The notes: a model not told the origin generated them from the sequence alone. 64,000 nucleotides of DNA from Siphonodentalium dalli (GCA_032622095.1 CP136066.1:185294716-185358715), one strand, 5' to 3'; shown: positions 47,029-58,959, counted from the stretch's first letter. Program-made: numbers and translations.

Positions 47029-48627
47029 AATCCGTCGCATTATGCCCCATACACGGGGTACAATGAGACACATTTGCCATTACAACATCAGCATATACCG
47101 AACTTAATAAATGCAAGACTGTCTGCAGTTTCTTTTCTTTTGTGGATTGAAAGAATGTATAAGCGTTATTTAAAGTCATAGCAGCATACCAACGAGACAT
47201 TTTATTGATTTATATGGCGGATAAAAATAGCACCATAAAGTTTTGATTTCAGGAAAATGGTCGGGCTAGGGTTAACAATAATTATTTATCTATGTCATGT
47301 TTTTAATGTATGGGAATGATCGAATATGTTTTTTTTATTTCTTTTCTTTTGAACTAAGGTTACGATACGATTTATTTTTCCAGATTTGATTTGCGATATG
47401 CCTAATCATAATTTTTTTCTCTTACTGGTTGTACCCGAGTGTCGCATTATGCCCCACAACCAGACAACCTGTCTCTCCCCCAATATGAGTGAATGTGAAT
47501 AACCAATGTACATAGAACTAATCAACTTACTATATAACTCGTCTTACTTTACCAAAATACGCATGTAGCTTTGGTGGTAGTGGTAAGATGTTCTCGTTTT
47601 TACATGTATACAGACCTACCGAAAGTTATAAACCATTCAAAAATGGGGTCACCAAATGTGGAGAACCCCTACTCTGGAGTTTCGTATGTGAGATTAAACA
47701 GTCATAATGATGTCGGTCCAATTGGGATGTCCACTTATATGATTGGTCTTACTAAAAATAATAAACATGTGATTTAACTTCAGTCATGGAAAAATCATAT
47801 GGCCTGATAACGACCGTCTGTCGCATTATGCCCCGCGTCGCAGTGTGGCCCACATTACCCTACATGTGTCCCAAATTAAACAATTAATGTTAATTGTTAA
47901 CCTGTTCATAGGTTTTTGTAGTTTTATATACCCTTTTCATGAGGATGATACGACCGTTCTAGTAAATAAAACAACAGGTGTCTAACTAAATCTGTAGCAG
48001 AAATCACGAAATCTTAAAACAATCTTTATTCTGTATTTGTACACACTTGTGCAATTTATGTACTATACGCTTTATATATAGTTCACAACATCAAGATATA
48101 TATTATTTCCTTCTTTGAACACCACTCGTTCCTTGAAATGTGTATTTTGAAGAAGTAAATTTGTTAAAAACGTGTGTCTGTTACAGATGTAACCATTACT
48201 TACATGTAGGTTGTACTCGATTGGGGCACTATAGCTATATAGCGGCTATACCCGTTCTGTTTGATTACTCAGCTCGGAAAGTTCTCACAATCCAATTTGC
48301 ATGGAGCTGTTTACCTTGAACTCTTTAAATCTTCGTACGTGAACGTACAGATGAGAGTTTACAATCATAATGACAAGTATATCTAGAATTTTAACGCCGT
48401 GTTTATATCACAGTCAACACTAATTTAATATCCAACACAAATCGAATAGTATAATTATAACATGAACGGATATCAACTGATTGTATTGATGTTCGGTACA
48501 TTATCAGATACTCTCAACAATGTTTTGATCGAGTTCGAAAACCGACCATGTCCGTGTATTGTCGGCAGAGTTACGATCCTTAATTAGTTAATTTATGTGA
48601 ATGTCAACAGTGTTATGTGTGATAGCC
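47029..48627. other. Spacer, no supported gene
   Basis: AT-rich. The word TCGCATTATGCCCC recurs near 47035, 47443 and 47822. The frame at 47571-47777 has no recognised domain. Confidence 0.35.
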
Positions 48628-48672
48628 AGTTACGATTAATAAATTCTCAATCCAAGCCCATGATCCGCGTAT

Positions 48673-49098
48673 ATACCTTACTCGTACTTAAATTCGCGCA
48701 GTACTAATTTTCGCTCAGTTTTGAATTCGCGCACTTCATATATGCACACCCTGCTGCGCGAATTTAAAACTGACAAAATATTTTCGTAAAAGTCTTTTAT
48801 AATCTGATGGGAGTTTCAGTTCTTAGTCGTTCATTATATAAGATACGCATGCATGTATATTAAATGGCACATTTTGCGAAACTGTCCACCGAGTACAGAT
48901 TTTTTTCAAAGATGAGTGAATATGCATGTTCCAGATAATCATTCTGGTATTTAAATAGTTGAATGGACATGATATTTTTGTAATGCATGGTTTCGTGTAA
49001 ACTTAGGAGACCCTACTATTTTTCGCTCAGTTTTAAATTCGCACACCAATGGATGCGCGAAAGATAGTACTGCGCGAATTTGAATACGAGTCAGGTAT
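48673..49098. mobile_element. TIR element inserted upstream of the intact zinc-finger gene
   Basis: ATACCTTACTCGTACTTAAA at 48673 pairs with the inverted right end at 49098, with TTCGCGCAGTACTA in both arms and TTTTCGCTCAGTTTT further in. It splits sequence that is continuous in the paralogous block (48628-48665 matches 38069-38113, and 49100 onward matches 38128 onward), so it inserted after the blocks diverged. Related right-end sequences lie near 59240-59345 and 61500-61600. Confidence 0.7.
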
Positions 49099-49159
49099 GG
49101 GTACCACAATGTCGACCCGCAGCATGGTGCGAATTCTTATTTGACTTTATCTTCCCACT

Positions 49160-49175
49160 GTTACCTTCATTTCAG
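49160..49175 (+). other. Putative 3' splice site of a 5'-UTR intron
   Basis: A pyrimidine-rich tract ending TTCATTTCAG, followed by CAGGAC, 110 bp before the start codon; conserved at 38183-38198. The donor was not identified. Confidence 0.35.
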
Positions 49176-49284
49176 CAGGACACAACTATATACTGTTCCT
49201 GTAGAGATAAACTCATAGTTGAAGCGAAAGATATAATCGGCTTTCTTAGTTTGAAGTCTAACTGTAGCCGAAACCAATTCATCG

Positions 49285-50931
49285 ATGTTTTCGTGTGGGG
49301 TCTGTCTTCAAAAATGTTCCAGTCGACACTTTCTTCTGGAGCACATACGGTCGCATACAACCAAAGTGTCACCTAACATTACTGTCACAGAGAATCCTAT
49401 AAACTCGACTGTTGGTGAACAACAAAATGTTGGTGCACACTCGTCTGTGTCACTATCGCATCGGACACCTCTAGATTTGAGCAGTGGGCATGAAGAGGGT
49501 GAACTTAATATTTGTGAACAATTTCCTAGTAAGTCAGGTAATACCAATGTGTGTGAAGTACACATCGCCACAGAAAGGGTGGGAGAACGGTTTGATTCAA
49601 GTCATCGACAGACGGGTAAGGGTGAATTTAATATCTGCGAAGAATTTCCTAGTAAGCCTGATTCTGCAGTTAATAGCACACTACCATTCACATCAAAGAT
49701 ATCCTTGACACATTCTGAATCAAACAGTCAACAGAAGAGAACGAGTGCATTTGAAGTTTGTGAAGGATTTTCTTGTGATTTTTCAGTTAATGGTAGAATT
49801 AAGACCAGGACAAAAGACTGTGGACAGTGTGCTTCATCCAAACAGTCATCTCTGGCCAAAGAGACGAAACCGCACACGAACGAGCATCAAGTCACAGAGA
49901 AGAGACCATACACCCAAAGGAGATATCTTGATTGTAATGTGTGCGGAGAATCGTTCAATCGCATCAATGCTCTAGTTCTTCACCACAAGGCAAAACCCGA
50001 CGATCATCATCACATTTGTGGCGTATGTGCCAAGTCTTTCACTTCAAAGAATGACTTAGATATTCACAAAAAATCTCACAAAGGTACTCATCCTCACAGA
50101 TGTAGCAAATGTGGCAAGTCTTACAAGTGTAGGTTTCATCTTTCTGACCACGAGAAAATCCACGACAAAGTTGGTTCACAAGTGTGTGACATCTGTGGTC
50201 GAGTGTACAAATTGGTGCGTAGTCTTCTCAATCATCGAAAGACTCACTTTTTTCATCATTGCCAATTCTGTGGTCGACATTTTAAGGAACTCAGTACATT
50301 TAACAAACACTTACGACTGCACAATACACTTGAAAGACCATATGTGTGCGACAAGTGCCCAAAATCATACAAAACTAGCGCTGCTCTAAACAATCACAAA
50401 TATGTGCATATCTCTAGTAGACCACACGAGTGCGAAATATGTGGGGGAAAATTCAAGTCAAAGTATAGTCTTGTTCGCCATCATTGGAAACTACATAGCG
50501 ATGATCGGCCATGTGTTTGTGAGGTGTGTGGGAAATTGTCTAAGAATTCACGTGCATTAACGGACCACAAACGAATTCACAACAAAGATATGCGTGCTAT
50601 TTGTGATATATGTGGGAACAGTTTTCTTAGCAAAACACATTTAAAAGAACACAGAGTAATCCACTTCGATGAACGCCCATTTGCTTGTGAATTATGTGGG
50701 AATACGTTCAAAACTCACACTAGTTTGAAGCTACATATACGATCCCATAGTGAAGACCGTCCATATGCGTGCGATGTTTGTCAGAAGTCGTTTAAATGGT
50801 GTTCAAACCTGCGAAAGCATGAGACTATCCATACTGATGTCCGCCAATTCAAATGCGAGACATGTGGATTATCGTTCCGTAGAAAATTTAGTCTGAGACA
50901 ACACAATAAGTTTGTTCACTGTGCTTTGTAA
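49285..50931 (+). CDS. C2H2 zinc-finger protein, 13 fingers with split architecture
   Basis: A 548-residue protein, presumably a nuclear DNA-binding factor of unknown target. One finger sits at the very N-terminus (C4, C7, H20, H24). About 190 finger-free residues follow, in which the motif GE-L/F-NICE-Q/E-FPSK occurs twice (72-83 and 113-124) with a weaker third (EVCEGFSCDF, 157-166). Then 12 fingers run from about residue 218 to the C-terminus; the first of these is degenerate in its His spacing (VLHHKAKPDDHHH). Examples are CSKCGKSYKCRFHL, CDICGRVYKLVRSL and CETCGLSFRRKFSL. ATG 49285 is conserved in the pseudogene at 38312 and follows a conserved splice-acceptor-like tract. The frame is intact while both relatives in the window are broken. 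Two decayed fingers lie beyond the stop codon, so the ancestor was probably longer. No KRAB, BTB or ZAD domain seen. Confidence 0.9.
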   Translation: MFSCGVCLQKCSSRHFLLEHIRSHTTKVSPNITVTENPINSTVGEQQNVGAHSSVSLSHRTPLDLSSGHEEGELNICEQFPSKSGNTNVCEVHIATERVGERFDSSHRQTGKGEFNICEEFPSKPDSAVNSTLPFTSKISLTHSESNSQQKRTSAFEVCEGFSCDFSVNGRIKTRTKDCGQCASSKQSSLAKETKPHTNEHQVTEKRPYTQRRYLDCNVCGESFNRINALVLHHKAKPDDHHHICGVCAKSFTSKNDLDIHKKSHKGTHPHRCSKCGKSYKCRFHLSDHEKIHDKVGSQVCDICGRVYKLVRSLLNHRKTHFFHHCQFCGRHFKELSTFNKHLRLHNTLERPYVCDKCPKSYKTSAALNNHKYVHISSRPHECEICGGKFKSKYSLVRHHWKLHSDDRPCVCEVCGKLSKNSRALTDHKRIHNKDMRAICDICGNSFLSKTHLKEHRVIHFDERPFACELCGNTFKTHTSLKLHIRSHSEDRPYACDVCQKSFKWCSNLRKHETIHTDVRQFKCETCGLSFRRKFSLRQHNKFVHCAL

Positions 50932-51199
50932 CAATAGTGGTATAACACTATATGTTCATTTGAACAAGCATATGCAAACTCACTTAACGGTGTGAGAGGT
51001 CATTTACAAGAGTAGGGAATATCGGAGGTTCATACTAGAGACCGTTGATATGAATGTGACAATTGCGATAAAGCCTTCCTAGTTAGCAGCCATCTCACTA
51101 ACCATCTGGGAACCCACGTTAAATCGAAGTTGAAGGCGGTTTTTCTGAATGAGCGCAATCTTATAACAGACTATCTTTGCATTCATATGGCGGAATACT
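50932..51199 (+). pseudogene. Fossil C-terminal fingers downstream of the stop
   Basis: At 51048-51131 the sequence reads YECDNCDKAFLVSSHLTNH, then LGTHVKSKLK: a complete C2H2 finger plus tail, closely like the last finger of the gene at 16960. Just before it, about 50960-51045, is a more damaged finger (QAYANSLNGVRGHLQE, stop, then HTRDR). The stop at 50929-50931 is present in all three relatives, so loss of these fingers predates their duplication. Confidence 0.65.
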
Positions 51200-51599
51200 A
51201 AACGTCTGTTATGGTTTTTAAGTTCCGATGTAGAATACTGCCCCTCCGGGAAGAGACTGACATATGTCGTAGGGGCTGGGCATTGACTACTTCCGCTCCG
51301 GGTAGAGACTGGCAGATGTCGGAGGGGCGGGCATCGAAGACAGAAATGCATTTTAGTTCAACTAACTTTATTATATTATGATGAATTCCATGTTCGTATT
51401 CAATGTAACTCCTACACCAATCTGATACTATATTACATGTATACTGTATAGAATCTTGCGGCAATTGTATAAGTTTGCAAGCTGTTTTAATTATTCGCAC
51501 GGATGCTAGATAAGCGCGCGGGACCTGAAGTGTTTTTTCTAATTACGCGACTTAAAGGGATACTGTAGCCAGGTAAAATGGACGACCCGGTTACTTTCC
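51200..51599. other. Spacer with a short GC-rich repeat
   Basis: Homology with the 38-kb block ends at about 51199. 51238-51335 holds two imperfect direct units built on CTCCGGGAAGAGACTG and ATGTCGGAGGGGC, each with hairpin potential. No gene. Confidence 0.4.
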
Positions 51600-52435
51600 C
51601 GAATGTGAATCGCACCTCAATTAGCTATGTCTGATTTCACACAAAAAGGGCCTCCAATTGCATAGATCTACCAACATTGGGAATTTTGCAACAGTTTAGA
51701 TTCTGGTTTTGATTCCAGACAGACTATACTTTCGCCCAATTTGTGGCCGGTTATAATGGGTTACTCTGGTACCTGTTTGACAGCGATTTGCACATACAGT
51801 GGCTATGGACGAATTCACACCAATAGGCTATACTTACGCCCAATTTGTGGCCGGAAATAATGGGCTACCCGGGTACTCTCATTGTGGTGATTAGCCCATA
51901 TAGTGCTTATAGACGAATTCACACCAATAGAGGCCTCAATCCCACAATCGGAAATTTAGTAACATAGTGGGTCCGTTTTGACGCTACACTCTACTTACGC
52001 CCAACTCGTAGCCGGGCATAATAGGCTAGCGAAAATATTTTTGATAGTGATTTGCCCCTATATGGTTACCATAGACGAATTCTCAGCAAAAGCGACTACC
52101 TATATAGGTCTCCCAAAATAAGGAATATATAGCAACATTTTACGGTCCGTTTTGACGCCATACTCTACTTACGCCAAATTTGTGGCCGGGTATAATGGGC
52201 TACTCTTATTGCGGTGATTTGCCCCTATAATATGGTGTCTGTGTACGAATTCACTCCAAAATGGGCCATAAATAGGATTGCCCCCCCCCCCCCTAGTGTG
52301 GCTATGACGAATTCACCACAAGAGTGGCCACAAATGAAATAGATTTCCCATAATCGGCAATTTAACAATTTCGGGGTTAGTTTTGACTCTACTTGGGACA
52401 AATTTGTGGCCTGGCATAATGAGCTACTTGCTGCC
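51600..52435. repeat. Diverged tandem repeat built on CCCAATTTGTGGCCGG
   Basis: Five units of irregular length (anchors near 51730, 51835, 51995, 52170 and 52395) share CTACTTACGCCCAATTTG, TAATGGGCTAC, GTGATTTGCCCC and GACGAATTCACACC. A poly-C run lies at about 52280-52292. No coding content. Confidence 0.65.
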
Positions 52436-52470
52436 GATCCTGGCCAATCCGGCAAATATTTCGAATCGGT

Positions 52471-55400
52471 GGTTGGTCGCAGAGACTCCAGACAAGATGG
52501 CGTCCATCATGGCGGCCATTTTTTTGATATGCACCAGGTTTCTTTGATCGCCATTATAGTAAAGATGATATCACATTTGATCGTCTAGAAGAGTCATTGG
52601 CGAACACACGGGGACCATAATATACATTCCTTGTTGGATAGTTTTGTCCGATATCACGTTTTCCCAAATGCCGGTATAATCCGGTCAAAGCCAAAACGAC
52701 GCTAATAACGCAATGTCTGTTTCGAATCAATGAATGTTATTGCTATCATAACAAAACCCACGCGTAGATATGTGCAGGAGATACTCGAGCTAGGATTCCT
52801 CTTATACCTGAGTTGAGAAATATTCACCCAAATCCAAGATGGCGGCCAAAATGGCCACCAGAAATAGAACCATCGCCGAAAGTCGCTGATTTTAACATCA
52901 GTGAGAGTTATTGTCAGGACAACTCCACACCTGCTTACTATTGTTAATTGATAGCACTGTGGCGAGGAACTGTCCTTATATCACAACCCAATACAAGTCC
53001 CCCAAATCCAAATGGCGACCACAATGACGATAACAATTTTGAAAAATCAATGAAATTTCCCCATTTTCACATCATTGGGCATTATTGTCGAGAAAACTCC
53101 ACACCTGCTGACAGTTGAGTTGGAAATACTGAGGTGAAGTAATTACGTTGCATCTGATGAAGGAATTTTTTTCCAAATCGAAGATGGCTGCCAAAATGGC
53201 GTCCGAAATTTGAAAACAATCTTACATTTCTTTACTTTCTTATGTTCATATGGAACATTGATATGCTGTATTCATTTGAGTTTGGCCAACTCTCACAGTC
53301 AAGATGACTGCCAAACTGGCGGCCAGAAATCTAAAAGAAGTCGAAATTGTCACATACTAATTTCAACTTTTTGTCATATCAATATGTATGGATTGAACGT
53401 AACTGTACATAAGCTATATATTAGTTCCAACATAGGTCGTCGCTTCTGGAAGGATGAAAACCCACAATAATCCTGATGTGCCATTTCGAAATCCATTCTC
53501 CAACAAGCGCCCATAATGGCCGTTACCGTATATGGTGCTCCGAATAGTCATATTATGACTTCCAAGAATCAAAACAACAGTACCTGAGCTTATTCTGATT
53601 GGCCTCATTCAGTATTATCTGGACCAGCATCCGTCTTTTCGTCACATTAATCTATCGCGCTCACACCAAGACAGTTGTCTACAATTCTTAGTAGAAGGGT
53701 CCCACTAATCGGAATGTTTCAAACAACACATATATCGGTGTCAAGCTCACGTGTTTGTCTCGAAAGCTGGGAATTATTTTCCTTATTCTTGGCGAGCTTC
53801 ATTCGTGGTAACTTATGGTATAATTCAGACGCTACATAATGGGAACTGAGCATCATCTTGCGTGATAAACTAGAAAGGTATGCGGTCGATGCGTATACTA
53901 GCTTTCAGAAGGACCTCTCTATCTGCTTATTTTTTCAGATTGTTGTTACCTAATGTGGATAACAACATGTACATCTGGTGCCCTACTTATCCAGCCACTT
54001 CTCAATATATGGTTCATCAATTCACATATGCACGTACTGACGTAGCCGGACAACTTATTTATATGACTTCGAATGTTGAAAGCCTAACATTTGACGGATG
54101 CCTTTCTGCTAAGACGTGGAAGACCATAATGCATGATATACCCACACTTCTTGACCATGGTCATAAGAACAGTCCTGGTGGCGTCCATCAATCGTCTGAC
54201 TGTATAGATCCAAGCAGATAATAACAATACACAGTTCTGGTGGCGTCCAGTAATCGTCTCACCGTACATATCCAAGCAGATAATAGCAATACACACGGTG
54301 CTAGTTTGTGGGCATGTGTCATGATAGTGGAAATGAAATTGGACCATGACTGCCCCGCCCCTTTGGGTATATTTTAGATTCAGACTTGATCTCATATGGC
54401 TTTGCGTTCCTTATATGCTAAGATTGTATCTTCCAATCCGTTTGCAAGCCATTCTTAATCAACTGGACCAGGCGTGTACCATTGGCTACTACGATATAAG
54501 CCCCACCAGGCTGGGATGTAGTCTTAAGGACGATGCATTTGATAGGTGATATGTCATACTCACGATGGGTGGTGGTCGGTGTGGTCAAAAAAGTACAATG
54601 TCATCAACACAAGGGTGAAATGTTCAACGCGAAGAACATCTAGAGGAATGTTACTTTGATTAGATCTTGCATTAAGTTTAACCTACGTTGGGTACACCAA
54701 GTGATTTCTTGGTAACATCACCATTCAAATCCATTGTCCTGCATGAGACATATTGACCACTATATTCTAAAGTTATATAATATAAAGCTATATGATCATA
54801 AAGGTCACATTCATTAATGTCCACACCCATTGTCATCGAGACAATAATTGTTCTTTAAACACACAGTGAAATAAATGCACCACAGTTCCTGCCATTTTCT
54901 TGGATAATACCGCCCACATACTGACACTTACCCTGAGAGAGGATAACAACAACGCATACCATAACGACATTATCCTTTAGGCCATCCGACTTCTGGGGAG
55001 CCTAGGATAGTATTATCCAGATAAAATTATACGTCTGGTCAAGTTGATTAAGAACGGCGTTGAAACGGATGTGGAAACACAATTTTACCACATCAAAAAC
55101 ACCAACACGCATGACATTCTATATCTGAAACATGCAACAGGTGTGGGGGTGTATACCGTCGCTCATTTCATTCCCACTGCCATGGTGCATGTCCACAAAC
55201 TAGCACCGCGAGTAGTGTTCTTCTCTCCTGGGAGATATTCGACGAGACGATTGCGGGACGACACAGTTTGCTCGGGATCATGGTCAAGAAGTGTGAGTAG
55301 TCGGTACATTATGGTCTTCGCCTTATCAGATATGCATCTGTCCCAGGGAATGAGACAGCTAGCTACCTTCGAAACACTGCGAAGTTGTCCACGTGTGCCA

Positions 55401-56568
55401 ATACGTTCGCTAAGTTTGTGAGTTGAACCATCTATTGGGAAGTTCGCCAGGTGTACATGTCGTTACCCCCATGGGGTATGAGAAATATATACATATAGAT
55501 GACCTTCTGTAAGCTTGTATACTTATCCACCATATGCCTTTCGAGTTCAAGATGACGAACAAATCCCATATTTAGCAAGTATTTAAAATCTTTAGCTTGA
55601 CACCGAAAAATTAATTGTTTGAAACGTTATGATGAGAGGGACGTGGCAAGTCAGAATCTGTTATCGGGTAATTGTTCTAATATGGCGATTCGGCGCACCT
55701 ACGGTTACGGCCATTATCGGCGCGAAGTGTCGATTGGATTTCGAAATGCCACATCGCTATATTAATTGTGGGTTTTCGTACTTCCAGAAGGATACGAGCA
55801 ATGTTATGCGTTTTGATACGTTTTAAGTTGAACTTATAGATGGGTTGTGTACAGTTTCGTCCATACATATCGATATTATGACAAAAAGTTGAAATTTGTA
55901 TGTGAAAATATCGATTTCTTTTCAATTTCTGGCCTCCAGTTTAGCTGCAATCTTGATCTTGAGTACCAATTGCCAAACTCAATTGAATACTTCATATCAA
56001 TATTCCATATCAACATGAATGGTGGGTTGAATTCGCGAAACAATAACGCCCATTGTAAGATAGTAAAGGAATGTAGGCGTGTTTTCAAATACCGGTCGCC
56101 ATTTTGGACGCCATCTTAAATTTGGAGAACCATTTCTTGCTTGGGATATAAGGTAATTACTTTACCACAGTATTTCCAACTTAGCTGTAAGCATGGGTGG
56201 AGTTGTCTCGACAATAATGCCCAATGATATCGGACAAAAATATCCAGCAAGGAATGTATATTTTGGTCCCCGTGGGTTCGCCAATGACTCTTCTAGACGA
56301 AAATGTATAAAATCGCGTCAAGGTGCCAACATTTTCCAACAGAGCAAATTTTCACATTTCGGTCGCCATCTTGGCCGCCATATTGGATTTTTGTGTCGGA
56401 TTTTGGCAAATGTGTAAGTGTTGTATATTACCATAACGAATCGAATGGAAAACTAGACCACATGTGATATCATCTTTACTATAACGGCGATCAAGGAGAC
56501 CTGGTGGATATAACAAAAATGGCCGCCATGTTGGACGCCATCTTGTCTGGAGTCTCTGTTAACAACCG
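52471..56568. mobile_element. 4.1-kb TIR element rich in AAGATGGCGGCC words
   Basis: AGAGACTCCAGACAAGATGG at 52481 is inverted at 56538-56557, and GGTTG words extend the match slightly outward. The arms are about 1 kb and share ATAGTAAAGATGATATCACA, GAAGAGTCATTGGCGAAC and TTGTCCGATATCA, with local insertions. ATGGCGGCC/ATGGCGTCC words recur every 150-350 bp in both arms. The interior (53620-55620) has a direct two-unit repeat near 54165-54300 and short frames (53880-54221, 55044-55421, both +) with no recognised domain. They may be remnants of a coding gene of the element, but this cannot be shown here. Confidence 0.65.
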
Positions 56569-56790
56569 AAAAAAATTAAGGAGATTAAGAAAAAAATTAG
56601 TGGGGTGATGTTGAGTCCTGGGGAGGGGGTGCAGAGGTCTACCGATATCTCCTGGACTATAACATATTTTAATCGGAGGCTGAATAAGGAACATGGAGCA
56701 AGGAACTGAATGCACGGACTTCCCACACACGAGAACAAAGTCACGTCTCTGGTCACGACAAAAATATTCCCCGACCTCAGCCAGGCACGT
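56569..56790. other. Short spacer between two TIR elements
   Basis: No gene; a frame on the minus strand here has no recognised domain. Confidence 0.35.
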
Positions 56791-58281
56791 ATGGTGGCTG
56801 GATGAGGACATGGGAAATTTTTATCTCGTTTAAACGAGATAACTTTCTCGTTTAAACGAGATAGCAGATGGAAAATTTTATTTTTATCTCGCTACAGCGA
56901 TCGTAGACAAGGATGTAAGTTCAGAATTCCAATTTGTGGGTTTAGTATTAATAGTATATGAGGTTTTATTTGTTAAAACTTTCATGGCGATTACTGCCGT
57001 TAGACTCTTGTTATGATTGTTGTAATAATACTAATATTAAGCAATCACGCCTCGACCCTGGTTTGTTCATTCAAAGCTAAAACTTACAGTACAGAATAAA
57101 ATAATACATACCACTATGCGCAATGAAAGTTTTAACATATAAATCTGCATATATCTGTAATACTATACCCACATGTCGGACTACTGAACTTGCATTTCTT
57201 TTCTACGAACTGTGTGTGTAAGAACCTACACAAAATGTGTAAGGGATGTGTGTTGATTTTATACACACAGTTGTGTATAAATGTGTAAAAATTTACCCAT
57301 TTATGTGTAAAAATTGTTACATAATTTGTGTACAAATATGAAACTACACATATACTACACAAATATGTTTAAGATCAAAATTGAATAATGATTGTGTAGC
57401 AGGGCTACACATTTTGTGTAGAAAACCTACACATTAGTCATAAGAGTAGTATATTGTGCGCCGCGGTATAGTTACCCATCCACCACCCCATCCCATCACC
57501 CATAGTATCCAATGCGCCGCAGGCGCTCGTATATAGGTTGTACCCACTCACCAACCCATCTCGTCACCATAGTGATGGGGTGTGGGTTGGTAACTACCTA
57601 TATACGGGCGCATAAGATACTATGGGTGGCGGGATGGGATGGTGGGTGGGCAACTACCTATATACGAGCGCCTTCGGCACGCAATATACTATGAGTGATG
57701 GGATGGGGTGGTGTTTGGGTACCACCTATATACGAGCGCCTGTGGCGCATGAGATACTATGGGTGGTGGGATGGGATGGTGGGTGGGTACTACCTATATA
57801 CGAGGGCCTGCGGCGCATAAGATACTATGGGTGGCGTGATGGGGTGGTGGGTGGGTACAAGTTGTTCCCTATCCATTCCCGGTGCAACCGTCTGGATTGG
57901 CCACTAGTAACTGTTGTATTATAACTATCTCGTTCAAACGAGATAACTTATCTCGTTTAAACGAGATAAAAATAAAATTTCCCATCTGCTATCTCGTTTA
58001 AACGAGATAAGTTATCTCATTTAAACGAGATAAAAATAAAATTTCCCACCTGCTATCTCGTTTAAACGAGATAAGTTATCTCGGTTAAACAATATAAAAA
58101 TAAAATTTCCCATCTCTCTTATCTCGTTCAAACGAGATAAGTTATCTCGTTTAAACGAGATAAAAATAAAATTCCCCATCTCTTATCTCGTTTAAACGAG
58201 ATAAAAAATAAAATTTCCCATCTGCTATCTCGTTTAAACGAGATAAAAATAAAATTTCCCATGTCCTCATCCAGCCACCGT
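56791..58281. mobile_element. TIR element containing arrays of ATCTCGTTTAAACGAGAT
   Basis: GGTGGCTGGATGAGGACATG at the left (56794) is inverted at the right (to about 58278). Just inside each end are copies of the perfect 18-bp palindrome ATCTCGTTTAAACGAGAT, some with one or two changes: two at 56826-56862 and ten at 57926-58248. They are mostly arranged as close pairs separated by AAAATAAAATTTCCCATCTG. The centre includes the GGGTGGTGGGATGGGATGG minisatellite and AT-rich sequence. No coding gene recognised. Confidence 0.7.
57476..57860. repeat. 60-68-bp minisatellite with an inverted first unit
   Basis: Units contain ACTATGGGTGGTGGGATGGG and CTACCTATATACGAGCGCC; TATACG anchors lie near 57601, 57661, 57729 and 57797. 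The segment 57476-57560 is an inverted unit, so the array has a hairpin at its left end. Open frames here are repeat-derived. Confidence 0.75.
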
Positions 58282-58439
58282 AGGCACGCAGTCATCAAGT
58301 ACATTTCTATTCATAAGAATAACGTCGATCGTCGAAATTGATACATTGTCTGTGAACGTTGCAATGACGTCAAATACAGGAATCTATATTTGCTACACCA
58401 AAGGACACCGGCCGCCCTTTGATCAGAACTTGATACCGA
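58282..58439. other. Short spacer
   Basis: No gene seen; joins the palindrome element to the next tandem repeat. Confidence 0.35.
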
Positions 58440-58920
58440 TTGCAACAGAATGCACGACCCCGGTGGGTGAGGGTGGGTGTTTCTATGGGGAATTTGGTGT
58501 GAGGGTTGGGTGCGTTCTATGTGGTATTTGTGGCGGACGGAAGAGACATTTTTGCGGATAAGGAATCAGTAATAAAATGGCTCATTTTCACCCCCTCGGG
58601 GTGATTCTAGGTGGTATTTTGGGCCGGCCACCCAGCCATGCCGTCAAATCGGTCGAAATCCTTACCGTTCTCGAAAATGGTCCATACCGCATTTTCACCC
58701 CTCTGTGTGGCACCCCGGGGGTGATGGGTGGGGGTCGGGTGTTTCTATGTGGTATTTGGGGCCGGCCACCCACTCATGCCGTCAAATCGGTCGAAATCCT
58801 TACCGTTCTCGAAAATGGTCCATACCCCATTTTCACCCCCTCGGTGTGGCACCCCCGGGGTGATGGGTGGGGGTCGGTGTGTTTCTAGGTGATATTCGGG
58901 GCCGGCCACCCACCCATGCC
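58440..58920. repeat. GC-rich 138-140-bp tandem repeat
   Basis: About three and a half units; GCCGGCCACCCA anchors lie at 58623, 58761 and 58901. Units include GTCAAATCGGTCGAAATCC and ACCGTTCTCGAAAATGGTCC. The base composition is much richer in G+C than the surroundings. The open frame 58577-58888 follows the repeat. Confidence 0.8.
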
Positions 58921-58959
58921 GACAAAACGGTCGAAAGCGACATATTTGAAAAGAAGGAA

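Noticed and set aside
53880-55421. Transposase gene inside the 4.1-kb TIR element
   Set aside because: The two longest frames show no DDE-type or other transposase signature that I can recognise, and they are broken from each other.
57512-57924. Gly/Trp-rich frames
   Set aside because: Derived from the 60-68-bp minisatellite; no start context or conserved domain.
58577-58888. 103-codon frame in GC-rich sequence
   Set aside because: It follows the 138-140-bp tandem repeat and has no domain.
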